DNA of 64,000 nt from Bedellia somnulentella. Its lineage: Eukaryota; Arthropoda; Insecta; Lepidoptera; Bedelliidae. Under the pieces are notes generated by a model, which saw nothing but the letters and a program-made list of their open reading frames with translations, was not told the DNA's origin and did not search any database. Every line of letters begins with the position of its first letter. Position 1 is the first letter of the stretch. Below are positions 11,195 to 22,451 of the stretch, one piece after another. Location of the stretch: assembly GCA_963576735.1 (NCBI GenBank), contig OY755196.1:6677912-6741911 (forward strand), read 5' to 3'. A program made the translations under genes and the position numbers.

Positions 11195-11340
11195 GAGAAG
11201 AATAAAAGGGTATGTATGAGAAGAATAATTAATGTAAGGGAAGCAAGAGAAGTTTGTCAAGATAGTACTAAGTGTTGATCGATAGTCTCTGCCTACCCCA
11301 ATGGGAATAATGGGCGTGAGTATAAGTAAGTAATTAAGTA
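11195..11340 (-). repeat. Repeat family G, copy in the FB2 loop
   Basis: Reverse complement of the family: CTATCGATCAACACTTAGTA, with CCCATTGGGGTAGGCAGAGA upstream on the minus strand. It forms the loop of the second foldback element. Confidence 0.6.
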
Positions 11341-11739
11341 TTGAAAAAATATAAATATAGTTATTATATAAGTCATTAAGTATAAACAGAAACAATAGCA
11401 TAGTTTGTGAAATACATTTGGATATATCGCGTTTTTAACAGACGGCAACCCTAATTTGCAGCCGCTTTTTCACAGGCAGGTATGTATTATCATATCAGGA
11501 AAAAAATAGCTTTAATTTCATATAAGAAATATGCGTGTAACTTATGATTATGAACGTATAAAACACACCAAAATATAACCTACTTACACCTGGCTGCGAG
11601 GTAGTTGCGGCCGAATTTGCAACGGCACCTATGGATTTTTATATTCTTTATATACATTGCTATGATGGGGATGATATTATATTTCGAAAACAAGTGAACG
11701 AAATTTGTCTTCGAAAAATAATAAACATTAATTAAATTA

Positions 11740-12632
11740 CGCTTTTCCACAACCAAATCAGATTATGCCGACTACCCATATAAAATAAATGATGAACGCT
11801 TGCAGAAAGAGGATCAAGTTAAAGACTTGGGGGTTATACTTGACAGGGAACTTTCATTTAGACCACATTATGAGTATCTGATATCCTCATGCAATAAAAT
11901 GATAGGTTTCTTGTCCAGAGTCAGTAGAGATTTTCGTAATCCACGATCGCTCATTTTGCTTTATTATAGCTTTATACGTAGTAAACTAGAATATTGCGCT
12001 GTGATCTGGACCCCATTTTACCAGGTGCATATTGACGCTATCGAGAGGGTACAGGCTAGATTTCTCAGGATGCTAACTTATCGCTATGGTCTAAAATATA
12101 CACAACGATCGTACCTAAGCCGGCAGCTGCATTTTAAAGTTAGCACGCTAGAAACCCGTCGAACAGAAATAATGCTCATCACACTCCATAAGATTCTGCA
12201 CAGTACACTTTGTACTACATTAGCCTCTACTTTGAATTTAAATATTCCTAACTTCAGACCTCGAGCTGTTAAAAACGTTAACACTTTTAATTTACCTACT
12301 TGTAAAAGCCTAAGAGCTCAGCACGACCCATTCATTCATATGAGACGCCTATATAATAGTTTGAACAATACACTTGACATTTTTGTGGGTCTCAACCGTT
12401 TTAGATCACAAATAAGAAATGTATCTCAAAACAAACAAAAGTAAAGTTACAAAATTTAAATTGTTGATACTACTACTCTACTTCCTTAGTTGTTATTTTA
12501 TTTTACTTTTATTTTTATTTAACTCTGTCTTGTTAGGTTTTTTCACAATATTATTATTATTATTAACTAGTGTACTTTATAAATATTTAAGAGTTTAACG
12601 TTTACACGCATAAATTAAATAAATAAAAAAAA
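11740..12632 (+). pseudogene. Jockey/BS-type LINE 3' fragment (RT C-terminal part)
   Basis: An open frame at about 11755-12444 encodes the C-terminal part of a non-LTR reverse transcriptase: KDLGVILDRELSFRPHYEYL, the usual thumb-region start, then SKLEYCAVIWTPFYQVHIDA and a Leu/Arg-rich end. It lacks the catalytic palm (no FADD) and the endonuclease. After the stop come about 190 bp of UTR and an A-rich tail (TAAATAAATAAAAAAAAA) near 12612-12632, so this is a 5'-truncated insertion in plus orientation. It sits in the right arm of FB2, so it is younger than that element. Confidence 0.8.
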
Positions 12633-12985
12633 AGCTGTCAACACACAATTAAGGACATTGTAACTAGAACATAAGGCATTAATCATGTTATTTATCATGT
12701 ACTGTTTCATGTCTGTAGTGTGATGCATATAAATAAATAAATAAATTAAAATAACTTCCGGGCACTTTTGCCTGGCTGCGTCTTGTCAGTGTATTCTCCT
12801 ATTCATAAACTTATGTTAAAATGTGTGGTTGACTTTACACGTTATGAACGTAGAGATTTAGCAGCGGGGTCTTATACTAATATACTCACAGCTATAAATC
12901 CTTAAAAGGGCTTTCCAAAGCTTAATAATAAGAAACTCTTTGCCACCCCTTTAGAGAAACACTTTAGTAAAATTTATAAACTTAC

Positions 12986-13197
12986 AAGTTTCCTTAGAAC
13001 ATCACGAAAGATGTAAATTCGAATTCTGTTTGACAAAGTTTCGTCAATAGGAAACTTGTAAGCTTCCGTGTTTGACGTTTTTCCTGCGACATATTTAACA
13101 TCAGAAACCAACCTTCCGGGCGAATCCCGTTTCATTCTGTTGAAACTTTGTCTGTCAGGAGACACCCGCGAGAACGACACCTCTCTTCTAATGTTAC
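12986..13197 (-). CDS. Basic, Ser/Arg-containing exon of the RRM gene
   Basis: 212 nt. Acceptor TTGATTCAG precedes GTAACATTAG and the donor is GTAAGT. Two bases complete the Gly codon begun by the previous exon, then 70 codons run to RDVLRKL and end in phase 0. The peptide contains SFSRVSPDRQSFNRMKRD and then a more ordered-looking ETLSNRIRIYIFRDVLRKL. The next recognised exon (10519-10609) needs two leftover bases, so the phase does not match; an exon may be missing or hidden in the intervening transposon. Confidence 0.75.
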
Positions 13198-13299
13198 CTG
13201 AATCAAAGAAACACAAACATTTGTTGGAAAAATATTACGTGACATCGATCAAAGGGCTATACAAAGATGATTTAAATATTCAGACCCGATACCGAGCTG

Positions 13300-13455
13300 T
13301 GAAGTGTCGGCTTAGAATAGCACTACCCTATTTTTTCCGCAGGGTGTACCTAAGTAGCGGCTAACGGTGTTGAGGCTTTAAGGGGATTTTTGGGCGATGC
13401 GGTTGGAGACCCATCGCCAACCACTCTTATTTTATCATCTTTTACCCTGTAAACT
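13300..13455 (+). mobile_element. Retroposon family R, copy 2 (3' truncated)
   Basis: Starts GTGAAGTGTCGGCTTAGAAT as the other copies do and contains TTTGGGCGATGCGGTTGGAG; it stops before the CTCTGGCTACCCC segment. Confidence 0.7.
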
Positions 13456-13652
13456 GCCAAAAAAAACTTACCATACTTAATGGGACCACCTTAACACCTT
13501 GGAAGCATATCCAACCGAGCACAAACACAACTTTAGAAATCAATTGCCTAATACGAGAGTAATCACAACAAAAAATATACAGGCGAATTAAGAAGCTCCT
13601 TTCATGAAATTGGTCGAACCCACTTCAAAACATGGGCTAGTGCAATTCTAAT

Positions 13653-13786
13653 AAATAAAAGATAAATAAAGGAAAGAAAAATTTCTACACCGGCGGAAAA
13701 CTTTCGAAATTTTTCTTTCCTTTATTTATCTTTTATTTATTAGTAATAATCCCCACATGAGGTTTCATGAACAAAAACATTCAATT
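13653..13786 (+). mobile_element. Hairpin (snap-back) retroposon, copy 2
   Basis: Flanked by the 15-bp direct repeat TAGTGCAATTCTAAT at 13638-13652 and 13787-13801. The left arm AAAGATAAATAAAGGAAAG and the right arm CTTTCCTTTATTTATCTTTT are exact complements over about 36 bp, with a small loop containing ACACCGGCGG. The 3' part TTAGTAATAATCCCCACATG matches copies 1 and 3. Confidence 0.85.
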
Positions 13787-13851
13787 TAGTGCAATTCTAA
13801 TCCGCCACTACCACTACACATAGTCTCTTTGTTGTCTCTTTGTTTGTAGTG

Positions 13852-14318
13852 TGTTGGCGCATATATACAATTTTTAGTTGAACAACTATTTTGTTGTGTT
13901 TCATAAGTACACAGCAATATATGAACGTGCGCATATTATCAACTCGATAGTTGATCGACAAAAAAATCAAAAAGCCTCATCGATCTGATTTTGATTAAAA
14001 AGTTGGACAACTATCGATCTCACGCTCATTTTGTATTACAATGTATTGAAGTGCGCATACCATCGACTAAACAGTCGATCCACGACTGTTTTAAAACGTA
14101 TATAATGTAAAGCACAAGATAAAACTTTAGGCTTAAAAGACATGGTAACTGGAGCGTTGCCTGCACAAGACTGTTGGATTTGTTTGGGTTACAAATCGAC
14201 TGAAATCGATTGTATGCGCACCTCCGTCGACTCAACAGTTTAGTTGTGCAGAAATCACGACAAGTACACAACTCGACGAAACAGTTTAGTCGATTTAAAA
14301 GTTGTATGTATGCGCTAG
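13852..14318. mobile_element. Candidate MITE with TCGACTAAACAGT motifs
   Basis: Ends are imperfect inverted repeats (TTGGCGCATATATACAA at the left and, reversed, CTAGCGCATACATACAA). The interior repeats short words such as CGACTAAACAGT/ACTGTTTAGTCGA in both orientations. No coding frame. Confidence 0.55.
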
Positions 14319-14432
14319 CCCTTAACTACAAATAATCACTACTTGCTTATCACTGTTAGTAACAAGTTTGGGCGCCAAAGAAACAATAACAAAACAATTT
14401 AACAGATAAATTTTATCAATACCAAGCCCTAC

Positions 14433-15174
14433 CTTGTATATTATCTCCTTTGCCTTCCCTCTCTATGTCCCATCTTCTTTCTTCTTTTATCACATCGTTA
14501 CCTCTGTAATCATTTTTAACTGCTCTGTTTTCATCAACTTTTCCCATATGATGTTTAGGAAATTGTCCATCAATTCGAAATCCTCTTGAAGAATCTATAA
14601 CCTCATCGTGTTTTGGTGCAAAAGCCATGCCAGTTCTTTCATATTGCCTTGAAAACTCACTTATTAAACCTTCATTATTGTGATGTTTCATTGGTTCACT
14701 TCGTCCTATTGGAATATCACTGCGTCTCATAGATGTTTCAAGTACTCCCATAGGGGGGGCATCTCTGCGACCCATAGTCACATCACGTTGAGATTGTATG
14801 TTAAGTAGTCCCATTGTATCATTTCTTTGTCCCGATGGCTCATGGATATTACGATTTGTTATTGGTTCAACGCTTCGTCCTAAATTAACTTCTCGCGTTC
14901 TGATTGGTTCTCCGCGGCCAATTGGTAATTCCACACGTCGCATTGGTTCATCCTGATGTCTTATTGGTGGATCTCGGCGTTCCATTGGTTCAATTCCTCG
15001 TTTTATTGTATCACGTCTTCCCATTGGCTCATCGTGTCTTCCCGACTGTATATCGAGGCGTCCGATTGGTTCGTTTTTGTATACGTCAGGTGCTCTTAAT
15101 ACGCTTGTTCTATCGGGAAATTGGCCCCGAGATGAATTGATAGGGAACTGTTTCAAAGGCTGATTTGCTTGCGG
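14433..15174 (-). CDS. Large repetitive exon (PMGRRD / PIGR repeats) of the RRM gene
   Basis: 742 nt, open throughout, with acceptor TATTTACAG and donor GTAGGG; it ends one base into a codon. The peptide is highly repetitive and charged, with recurring short words such as PMGRRD, PMERRD, PIGRSEP and PIGRGEP, each pairing a Met/Ile-Gly/Glu-Arg core with Asp or Glu. Such regions are usually disordered and mediate multivalent binding; that role is inferred here. The one-base overhang joins exactly to the two-base start of the next exon (12986-13197) to give a Gly codon. Confidence 0.78.
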
Positions 15175-15548
15175 CTGTAAATATTAATTATCAATGTATC
15201 AAGCATGCATACATATGCACACGGCACTACTTAAAGACTTTGGTATTAGAAATTTAAAAGGAATGTGAACAACTTTTAATATACCGCTTTGGTGGGAGGA
15301 ACAAAATTCTTTACCAAAGGGGCAAAATTTTAGATGTATATCACTCAATAATGACTGAACTACAGGTATGACATTAGGTTGCTTGTAACAGTAGTTTATA
15401 GAATACTTTTGATCGAAGGAAGTAAATATTCATATTTTTAACATACACACATGATATTGGTTCAACTTATAGAAAGTTTAATAATAATTAGGTCATGAAT
15501 AAAGAAGAACCAGTTCACAGATGAAGTTGCAGGGGTATATGTACTAAC

Positions 15549-15653
15549 CTGTTTCCAAGATTGATTTGAATGGCTTGATTGATCACGATAGTTCTTATCC
15601 GAGCTAAATACATCGTATTGACTTGGCCCTTGAAAATGGTCTTTGGACATTAC
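15549..15653 (-). CDS. Short Ser/Asn/Gln-rich exon of the RRM gene
   Basis: 35 codons in phase 0, acceptor TTTTCAG, donor GTTAGT. The peptide starts VMSKDHFQGPS and ends QSWKQ. It is polar and probably disordered, and frames agree with both neighbours. Confidence 0.72.
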
Positions 15654-15689
15654 CTGAAAACATTATTGTTTTTAACTTGGTTGTACCAC

Positions 15690-15830
15690 ACATACTTATA
15701 CTCATAGTTGAGTATTGGGGTTGGCAAAGATTTACATTTCGTAAGATCCTGGCAAATCTCTCCACTTCGTCTACATTCATCAATCTTTTCTTACATGCTC
15801 TTTTATTCTTCAGACTATGAGCCCCTGCCT
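15690..15830 (+). repeat. Repeat family G, copy
   Basis: Divergent copy containing GTATTGGGGTTGGCAAAGAT, then GATCCTGGCAAATCTCTCCA and ACATGCTC at its end. Confidence 0.55.
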
Positions 15831-15939
15831 CATTAAAAAGAGGTTAAAAGTCAAACGGGAAAAAGATTAGAAAACGTAAGTAGTAATTAATCTCCATTCC
15901 CTAATAGTTAGATAAATACCCCATTTATAAATATACTAG

Positions 15940-17118
15940 CTTTTTGCCCGCGACTTCGTCCGCGTGGACTACATTTTTTGCATTCGGTTTACATCCAAAA
16001 TAACGAAACACTATCTCAACTTCTGTTTTTTTATATTTATATTCCCGCGGGTGTTGTAAAGGCCATAAAAGACATTGAAGCTTTTTAAGTGATTGTTGGG
16101 CGATGCAGTTGGTGAACAATCACTAATAACCTTTATTTTACTACCTTTTCCCAATATATTTCCAAAAGTGGATGAAAAATTACTATCTCTGAAGCTATGG
16201 CTACCCTTTTAAGGAATTTATGGTCGTTAGTAAATAATTATGAATGATTGATAGATGAATTTCATAAATTTAATCGCACCAAGTTTTTTTTCTTCTAGAT
16301 ACTAAAATGACAATCATTATTATCATTATTAATATGGGGATATGGGGAATATGGGGATGGTTAGTGGTGGATCTCCATCCAAAATAATCGCTAAAGTGAA
16401 GGGATAGTGCTTGCTATTTTTTTTACATATTGCTATTCTAAGCTAACAAAACAAAAATAATAATACAAAAAGCTTAAATCACCTGAGATACGAATCCGAG
16501 ACGATTAAATCATAATAGTTTTAATTAAATATTCATAGTAGATAGTTATACCGCTTCGCCACGGGGACGTTACCGGCGGTGTAATTTTTTTTTTACGCTT
16601 TATTTATAAGTCTTACAATTAACCAACAAATTTCATTTAAACGTACACTGAAAATGGATGAAACCCCTTAACTAATCTTAATCTTTCCGAAATGACCATT
16701 AACAAAGACTCTGATGTTAAATCCATCGATAAAAAAATATTCGCTGCAATATGTTGAGCCAGATATGAGTTAAGGTTTTTTGATGCTCCTGTGGGAACCC
16801 TTGCGTATTTCTCATTTTCGTGGATTAATTATCGTATCATTTAGCTTCTAAATTTACATGTTTATATTAGTTTGCAATATATTACTTTGTTTTAAACGAC
16901 ACACAGCGCCATCTCCAATACATCCAGCAAGCATACAATATTTTTGTTTTCCCTCGGGAACATAAATATTTTCGGGATAAAAAGTATCCTATTATTTAAT
17001 CCAAGCTTCTAACTATACGTCTGCAAAATTTCAAGGGTATCGGTTCCGTAGTTATGGCGTGAAAGCGGAACAAATAAACAAACAAACAAACTCACTTTCC
17101 CATTTATAATATTAGAAT
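15940..17118 (+). mobile_element. Degraded TTGCCCGCGACTTCGTCCGC element with retroposon R inside
   Basis: The left end CTAGCTTTTTGCCCGCGACT and the right end TCGGTTCCGTAGTTATGGCG, followed by AACAAACAAACAAAC and TTATAATATTAGAATGGA, are the typical ends of a very common lepidopteran repeat (recalled). A copy of retroposon R, 5' truncated, lies at about 16045-16240. No transposase is left. Confidence 0.55.
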
Positions 17119-17394
17119 GGATGATTATTATAGGTACATTAATCACTCCCTCAGTCGACTCGTAAAAAAGCTATTGAAGAATATGAAGTAGTGCTATTCT
17201 AAATCGAGTGACCAACCAAAAACCAAAGTGACAGCTTGCTGACAACCTAAATTTTTTTGTAAATATGACCATTGCCCAAAATAAACTAAAAAAGACCTAT
17301 AGACCTATTAGTTGCCCTATATACAACCCCCATGAATGAAGGGGGTAGAGGCTTAATGTGGCAATGATTAAAATTAACTACACTACTGACTTAC

Positions 17395-17508
17395 ATTGGG
17401 ATAAGCTGCCTGAGTCTTCGATGGGTAGCCTCCAAAAGTGTTAACATTTTGAATGGATGCTGTATTCGCAGGAAACTTTGAGCCATACCCTTCACCTGAA
17501 GACTCAAA
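17395..17508 (-). CDS. Short low-complexity exon of the RRM gene
   Basis: 38 codons in phase 0 between acceptor TTATTTCAG and donor GTAAGT. The peptide runs from FESSGEGYGSK to QAAYPN, matching the polar, aromatic-spotted composition of the neighbouring exons. It is too short for an ORF search and was found from its splice sites and frame. Confidence 0.72.
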
Positions 17509-17815
17509 CTGAAATAAAAAGATGTATTATACATTCTTCCAGTCTCTGTTTTAATGCTTCTGAATGTCATGTGTCACCTGGTGTTTAGAATAACCATAAT
17601 TTGGTCGGACAGCATACTCAGGTGATAGGGGTATGCCAATCACCATTTTGCTTAGCGAGTTCAATTATTAAATAATAGCTATTTTTACCTTATCTTGAAT
17701 TGTTAATAGCTATTTTTACCTTATGTATATTTAAAATGACAAAACTGTGAGAACGTATGTCCACAGATAGCTCGATACTGTAATATTTGTTCTAGTTGAC
17801 ATTTAACCTCGGTTT

Positions 17816-18149
17816 GGCAGTTGTCCCACCAGCAACGATGAACGAGTAGCGAGTAAAGCTAGAATATAGAATGAGTTGGCGAGCCGCGGGGAGCGAGAGG
17901 GTAGTAGTAGGGAAATGACCGCTGGTTTCTCTCTCGACGTGAGTTCTAATCGCTAAGCGAATGTTATCTTTCATAGCATAGCGACAAACTAGTGAAACGA
18001 GTCCTTGCCGGCAATGTGAACGTTCAGCGATCAACTATTTGTATATTCATCTCTTTTGTTTACACGGAATGTATATCTATTTGTACACTTTTTGAGCGAG
18101 AAAATCGCCGATAGTTAGTTGTTCCCTCGCCGTCGGTGGGACAACTGCC
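17816..18149. mobile_element. MITE family M, copy 1 (334 bp)
   Basis: Terminal inverted repeats GGCAGTTGTCCCACC and GGTGGGACAACTGCC, flanked by TTT on both sides, possibly a 3-bp duplication. A related copy with the same ends and shared interior words (CATCTCTTTTGTTTACA) is at 63533-63843. No ORF. Confidence 0.75.
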
Positions 18150-18211
18150 TTTATCCAGGAAAGTGGTTAATAATGTGTTCATAATTTAAATAAATATTAA
18201 TTGAATCTCAC

Positions 18212-18388
18212 CTGTCCAGGAAAAGACTGGTGGTTAAGACTTTGAGCTCCTCGGTAAGAAGCTTCATTAGTACCAGGCCACTGGGAAGTTCCTTGCCAAT
18301 GAGGTGTGCCCGACTGTCCCATATATTGACCTTGAGTTGCAACATGAGGTGCATTACCATAATCAGAGCTTGGTTTCATTTGAGGCTG
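18212..18388 (-). CDS. Gln/Gly/Ser-rich exon of the RRM gene
   Basis: 59 codons in phase 0, with acceptor TTTTCAG and donor GTGAGA. The peptide begins QPQMKPSSDYG and is rich in Gln, Gly, Ser, Pro and His, so it is probably disordered. It joins in frame to the RRM exon upstream and to the exon at 17395-17508 downstream. No domain is recognised. Confidence 0.75.
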
Positions 18389-18454
18389 CTGAAAATATAT
18401 GTGTAAATGTTTAATTGTTTAGTAAGACGGATGTTTAAAATGTAAACATACATA

Positions 18455-18560
18455 CATACACTCACGCCATTAGTTCCTATTGGGGTAGGCAGAGACTATT
18501 GATGGCCAATTAAATGATCCTGACAAACCTCATTATGTCCATACATTTATCACTGCACTG
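18455..18560 (+). repeat. Repeat family G, copy
   Basis: Contains ACTCACGCCATTAGTTCCTA then TTGGGGTAGGCAGAGACTAT and GATCCTGACAAACCTC. Confidence 0.65.
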
Positions 18561-18565
18561 ATTCC

Positions 18566-19010
18566 ACATACAGGCAGAAAATATAAAGAACTTAAATAAG
18601 AAAATGAAGAAGAAAACTGCGGAATATGACCAAAAACAATCTGACAAAATAGTTGAAGTATTAGAAGAACCTAAAAATACAACAAAAGAGGAGAAAATGT
18701 TGAAAAGACTGAAAAATATGACAAAATATTAGAAAAAGGGGGAAGAAAGAAGAATAAAACGGTATATGACGAATTAGAGTTGAAAGAAGGCAATAGTGTA
18801 TTGTTAAAACCTATGAAAAAGCTAAAAAGCATTTAAGTTCTATGTAGGTTTCATTAAAGACATTAAATATGTCAATACAATCACATGTTTCAATATAAGT
18901 TTTTCAAAAACTGTAAGAAATCCTCTTAAATTCATTAAACCACGTAAACTGGATAGAGATTTAGTTCCAACAACTAATGTTGTAAAAAGAGATTACTAAT
19001 TTCTCTTCTT
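18566..19010 (+). pseudogene. Lys-rich decayed coding remnant
   Basis: Reading the plus strand gives NIKNLNKKMKKKTAEYDQ and further Lys/Glu-rich peptide broken by stops and shifts, ending near KPRKLDRDLVPTTNVVKRDY and a stop. It lies inside the host intron 18389-19439 on the opposite strand. It could be a dead processed gene copy or chance Lys-rich sequence; no family is recognised. Confidence 0.3.
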
Positions 19011-19439
19011 TACATATTCTAAATACAAATAAAAATTCCAATGTTTACTAAAATGTGTGTGTTTTTTTTTTTAACCAAGTCCGACACACACTTTTCAATA
19101 TTTGTCACAATATTGCACGATAATAGAACAGTGCTCATTAAATACAGTTTAATTTGAAATAAACATTAAGAATACAGCTTTATTAGTCTCGAGCGTTACT
19201 TTTTGTCACAAATGTTACAGTGTTACTGTCCCGAGAGTTACATGTACAATTTTACGTGGCTTTAACCATCTTCATTTGAGTCTTGAATTAATGACAAACA
19301 ATACTGAAACTTTATATGTTCCTATCTTTGATGTGGTTGGTTGGAAATCCAATTCCTAAGATTTTTTATTGTACCTCAAACTTCTCTAACGGGCAAATTG
19401 ACATACCAAAGCTTTTACATAAAAAGCAGCTTAACTTAC

Positions 19440-19652
19440 CGTAGTTTTTCCGATAGGAACAACTGTTATAACTTGACCAGATATTCTGCATCCGTTCAAT
19501 CTTTGCATGAGTATTTCTCCCTCGCTCTCGTCTGCCACACCGATACGTATTTTCTTGTGGCGCTTGTCGTCATCAAGAACCATGTTGTCCAAAAGGAAAG
19601 ATTCGATTTTACAATCATTTTTTATAATATCCTTTATCTCCGAGTATTTAAC
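19440..19652 (-). CDS. RRM-containing exon of a host RNA-binding protein gene
   Basis: This 71-codon exon is open in phase 0, with acceptor TTTTCAG before 19652 and donor GTAAGT after 19440. Its translation fits the RRM fold from helix 1 onward: a helix YSEIKDIIKND, a strand IESFLLD, an RNP1-like strand KKIRIGVAD, a second helix EGEILMQRLNG and a final strand ISGQVITVVP. Strand 1 (RNP2) should lie in an upstream exon that I could not find. The known role of the fold is binding single-stranded RNA or a protein partner. It is the most 5' exon found for the gene that continues leftward to position 197. The specific protein is not recognised; the exon call itself is strong. Confidence 0.82.
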
Positions 19653-19894
19653 CTGAAAATTTAACAGATAAATTAGACATCTAGACCATGCTATAATAAA
19701 ATCTGAAAAGTTAAATTACGATACAGACGTCTTTCGGTAGGCCCAGGATGTTCAACAGCATTTTGGAAGGAAATTACAATCCAAACCTTAGTTAAAGCAC
19801 ATAATTGGTCTTAACGTAATTACAAATTAAATGTAAATTTTAACATAACACAAAACAAACTCAGCTTTAATTTAAGTAGGAGCATAGAGTAAAG

Positions 19895-20055
19895 TAATAC
19901 ACTGGATATGGATATAGAGAGCCAACTGGCTGGATTTTAATGTCACCTAGTTTATAATGCAAACTTAACGCCATCTCGAAGCATTCCACCCGAACTTCTA
20001 CTACAATATAATCAAATCACCTACATATCTATCTATAGGTATATTGCGCCTTAAC
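19895..20055. repeat. Dispersed repeat, copy 1 of a local pair
   Basis: ACCTAGTTTATAATGCAAAC through CTATCTATAGGTATATTGCG is nearly identical to 22352-22451 plus 22604-22630. The second copy is split by a hairpin retroposon. Confidence 0.75.
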
Positions 20056-20215
20056 TTAGATGTACTGTCTGTATGGCTACGAAAATATAATATTAACAAA
20101 AACCAAAACATGTCGAAATCTCTAATCTTGAGTTTTTATTACGTGAAGTAGACACAATCCTTCACCGATATTAATATTTTCCTTATAAAATTATTTCATA
20201 AAATTTTAGGTTTAT

Positions 20216-20591
20216 ATACTCTAATAAAGAAGAAATCATACCGCGATGTAGCAATTACCGACAGTGCCATCTATTGATGAATATGCAAATTACGGCGCGC
20301 TTTTTTAATAGGTTTCTGGTGGAACGGTAATAGATTGCGCTGTTAAAAACCACAAAATGAGGATGTAAGGAAGTTTCCAGCCCCTGAGTTTTAAGGCCGA
20401 GCAGAGGCGATCAAATTAGACTCAAACCAGGGGCTGGAAACTTTCCTCACTTTTTGGTTCTTAACAGAGCAATCTATTAACGTTCCACCAGAATCCTAAT
20501 AAAAAAGCGCGCCGTAATTTGCATATTCATCAATAGATGGCAGTGTCGGTAATTGCTACATCACGGTATGATTTCTTCTTTATTAGAGTAT
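20216..20591. mobile_element. 376-bp foldback element
   Basis: Arms of about 170 bp are near-perfect inverted repeats beginning ATACTCTAATAAAGAAGAAA. They include ATTACGGCGCGCTTTTTTAA and CCAGCCCCTGAGTTTTAAGG near the centre. No ORF; target duplication uncertain. Confidence 0.8.
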
Positions 20592-22254
20592 ACAGGGTGT
20601 AATTGTAACGACTGTTTTCAATGAAACGTATGATTAATTATCACGTATAGAGGCAGAATTCGTTGAAAAAAAACACACTTATTTTTTTTCAAATTTTGTT
20701 AAAATTTGCACTAAGAAAGTAGTACTATTGACACCAACACGCTCAATGTGTGCGTGAAACGCGATGACAAGGCGGGCAACTCAGCTGACAGCTGCGACCC
20801 GCCGTGACCCTTAACCGGCGGCCAAATCAAATCAAGGCCAGTAAAGTAATCAATCGAACTTAGCTTCTAATATCTTCTTATTTTTTACATGTTATTATTT
20901 GACGTGATAAATTTGAATAACACTACCCCATAGTTAATACTGCGTTGGAATGCGGCAGTATGTTCAGAGAAAAATTCATAATTCGTAAACATCGATCGCC
21001 GCGAAATTCAAAATCTGCATACGTATCAAGTCGGGCGGGCTTGTCGGCATCACATCAAAGGAACAGTATTAGTACTAAGTTAGTTGTTTGTAGCTCATTG
21101 TGTTTGTGTCGCTTATGATTGGATGTCACTTTGATTTTTCGCATTAATTTTCGGAGTGTGAGTTCAGTTTTAGTATCTTGTGTTGTGATTGTGTTGAGTA
21201 AATATGGCGTACACGAACCAGCAAAGTTCAGTGTTGGTGTTTTATAATGTTAATTCTCAAAATGTTTTGCGCAAATAAAGGTGATAGCCCGGATCTGCCA
21301 CTGCCAATCAAAACGGGGTGAGTTATTTTTATTCGTATTCTTTAGTTAACTGTGATAGAGTACAGATACACCCCAGAGTTTAGTAAACACCAAGAACTCC
21401 TCCAATTTCGATGTCGGTTAATGAATGAATAGGTATCTCTTGCGCACTTTATTTTATGCCAAGTAAATGCATCGTTTCGAGGGTCTCTATTTGTTTTTAA
21501 CTTTATTATCTTACGCTCATGAAGTACATACATTACATACATACTCACGCCGTTACTACCCTTTGGGGAGGCAGAGATGTAAAGTAAAACAAAAATACCA
21601 GTAGCTGATTATTTAGGACGACAGTTTTATTATAATCGTCGGTGTTAATTAATAGAGATACATTTTTTACATACATATTCTCACGCCATTAGTTCCCATT
21701 GGGGTAGGCAGAGACTATCGATCGCCACTTCGTACGATCCTGGCAAACCTCTCTAGCTTTGTTTACATCCATCAATCTTTTTACTTGAAAATGTTTGAAT
21801 TACACTACCCCATATTTAACACTGGATTGAAATACGAGGCGACTAAGACCACAGCCTCACCAGGCGCGGCGATAAGTTCAAAGAAAAATCAAAAATAGCC
21901 GCGAAATTCAAAAAAAAAATGCATTGCTGTCATAGTGCGGTTTATACGGTCACGAGCAAGTGTGCGCAAGACTAGATGGTCACATGACGCGCCCGCTGTT
22001 CTCTGTGTGTGGGTGAGACATTATACGGGTAGGAGTGTGTGCGCAAGGCTAGTGTAGATAACCACAGTTTTCCATCTGATGGAGAAAGTAAGTTTTTCTG
22101 CTAAAGCGGTTTTAATCTTTTTGTTTATTTCATATGGTGGATATTAAGCATTAAACTTTAATATGCGAATTAATATTGAAGTAACAATCGCCGTCAAACT
22201 AACACGCTGTATAAATCCAAAATTTTAAGGAATAATTTTACACCCCAATCACAA
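20592..22254. other. Repeat-rich intergenic stretch
   Basis: Holds a sequence beginning ACAGGGTGTAATTGTAACGA, two diverged direct repeats (about 20920-21020 and 21795-21920, sharing CACTACCCCATA and AGCCGCGAAATTCAAAA-like words) and repeat-G pieces at 21535-21575 and 21660-21790. A 24-codon frame at 21204-21278 followed by GTGATA is too weak to call an exon. Confidence 0.45.
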
Positions 22255-22345
22255 CTTAATACGGATTCGCCTTCAGCGAGCCGTAACACAACTCGGGGAG
22301 TGGTTCAGGAAGTGGCGGATCGAGTTCGATCGAGGTTAATCCATA
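22255..22345 (+). mobile_element. Short fragment of the Jockey-type LINE (same family as 42922-50735)
   Basis: CGCCTTCAGCGAGCCGTAAC and the following AACTCGGGGAGTGGTTCAGG match the minus strand of the LINE near 46630-46700 at high identity. Only about 85 bp is present. Confidence 0.75.
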
Positions 22346-22451
22346 GAGTAAAGTACCTAGTTTGTAATGCAAACTTAACGCCATCTCGAAGCATTCCACC
22401 CGAACTTCTACTACAATATAATCACCTACATAATCTATCTATAGGTATATT

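Larger units (their letters stand above)
10748..12877. mobile_element. Foldback element FB, copy 2, with nested insertions (2.1 kb)
   Basis: The same ends as copy 1 (GTATAAGATCCCGCTGCTAA, and CTTATAC at the right), again flanked by TA (10746-10747 and 12878-12879). The arms extend deeper than in copy 1, meeting at CACAAACTATGCTATTG and its complement near 11162 and 11389. The loop holds a repeat-G copy, and the right arm holds a LINE fragment near 11740-12632. It occupies the host intron whose flanking exons are out of phase. Confidence 0.8.

Noticed and set aside
21204..21278. Possible plus-strand first exon (24 codons after ATGGCGTACACG, then GTGATA)
   Set aside because: No downstream exon found and the frame has its own stop before the donor; too weak.
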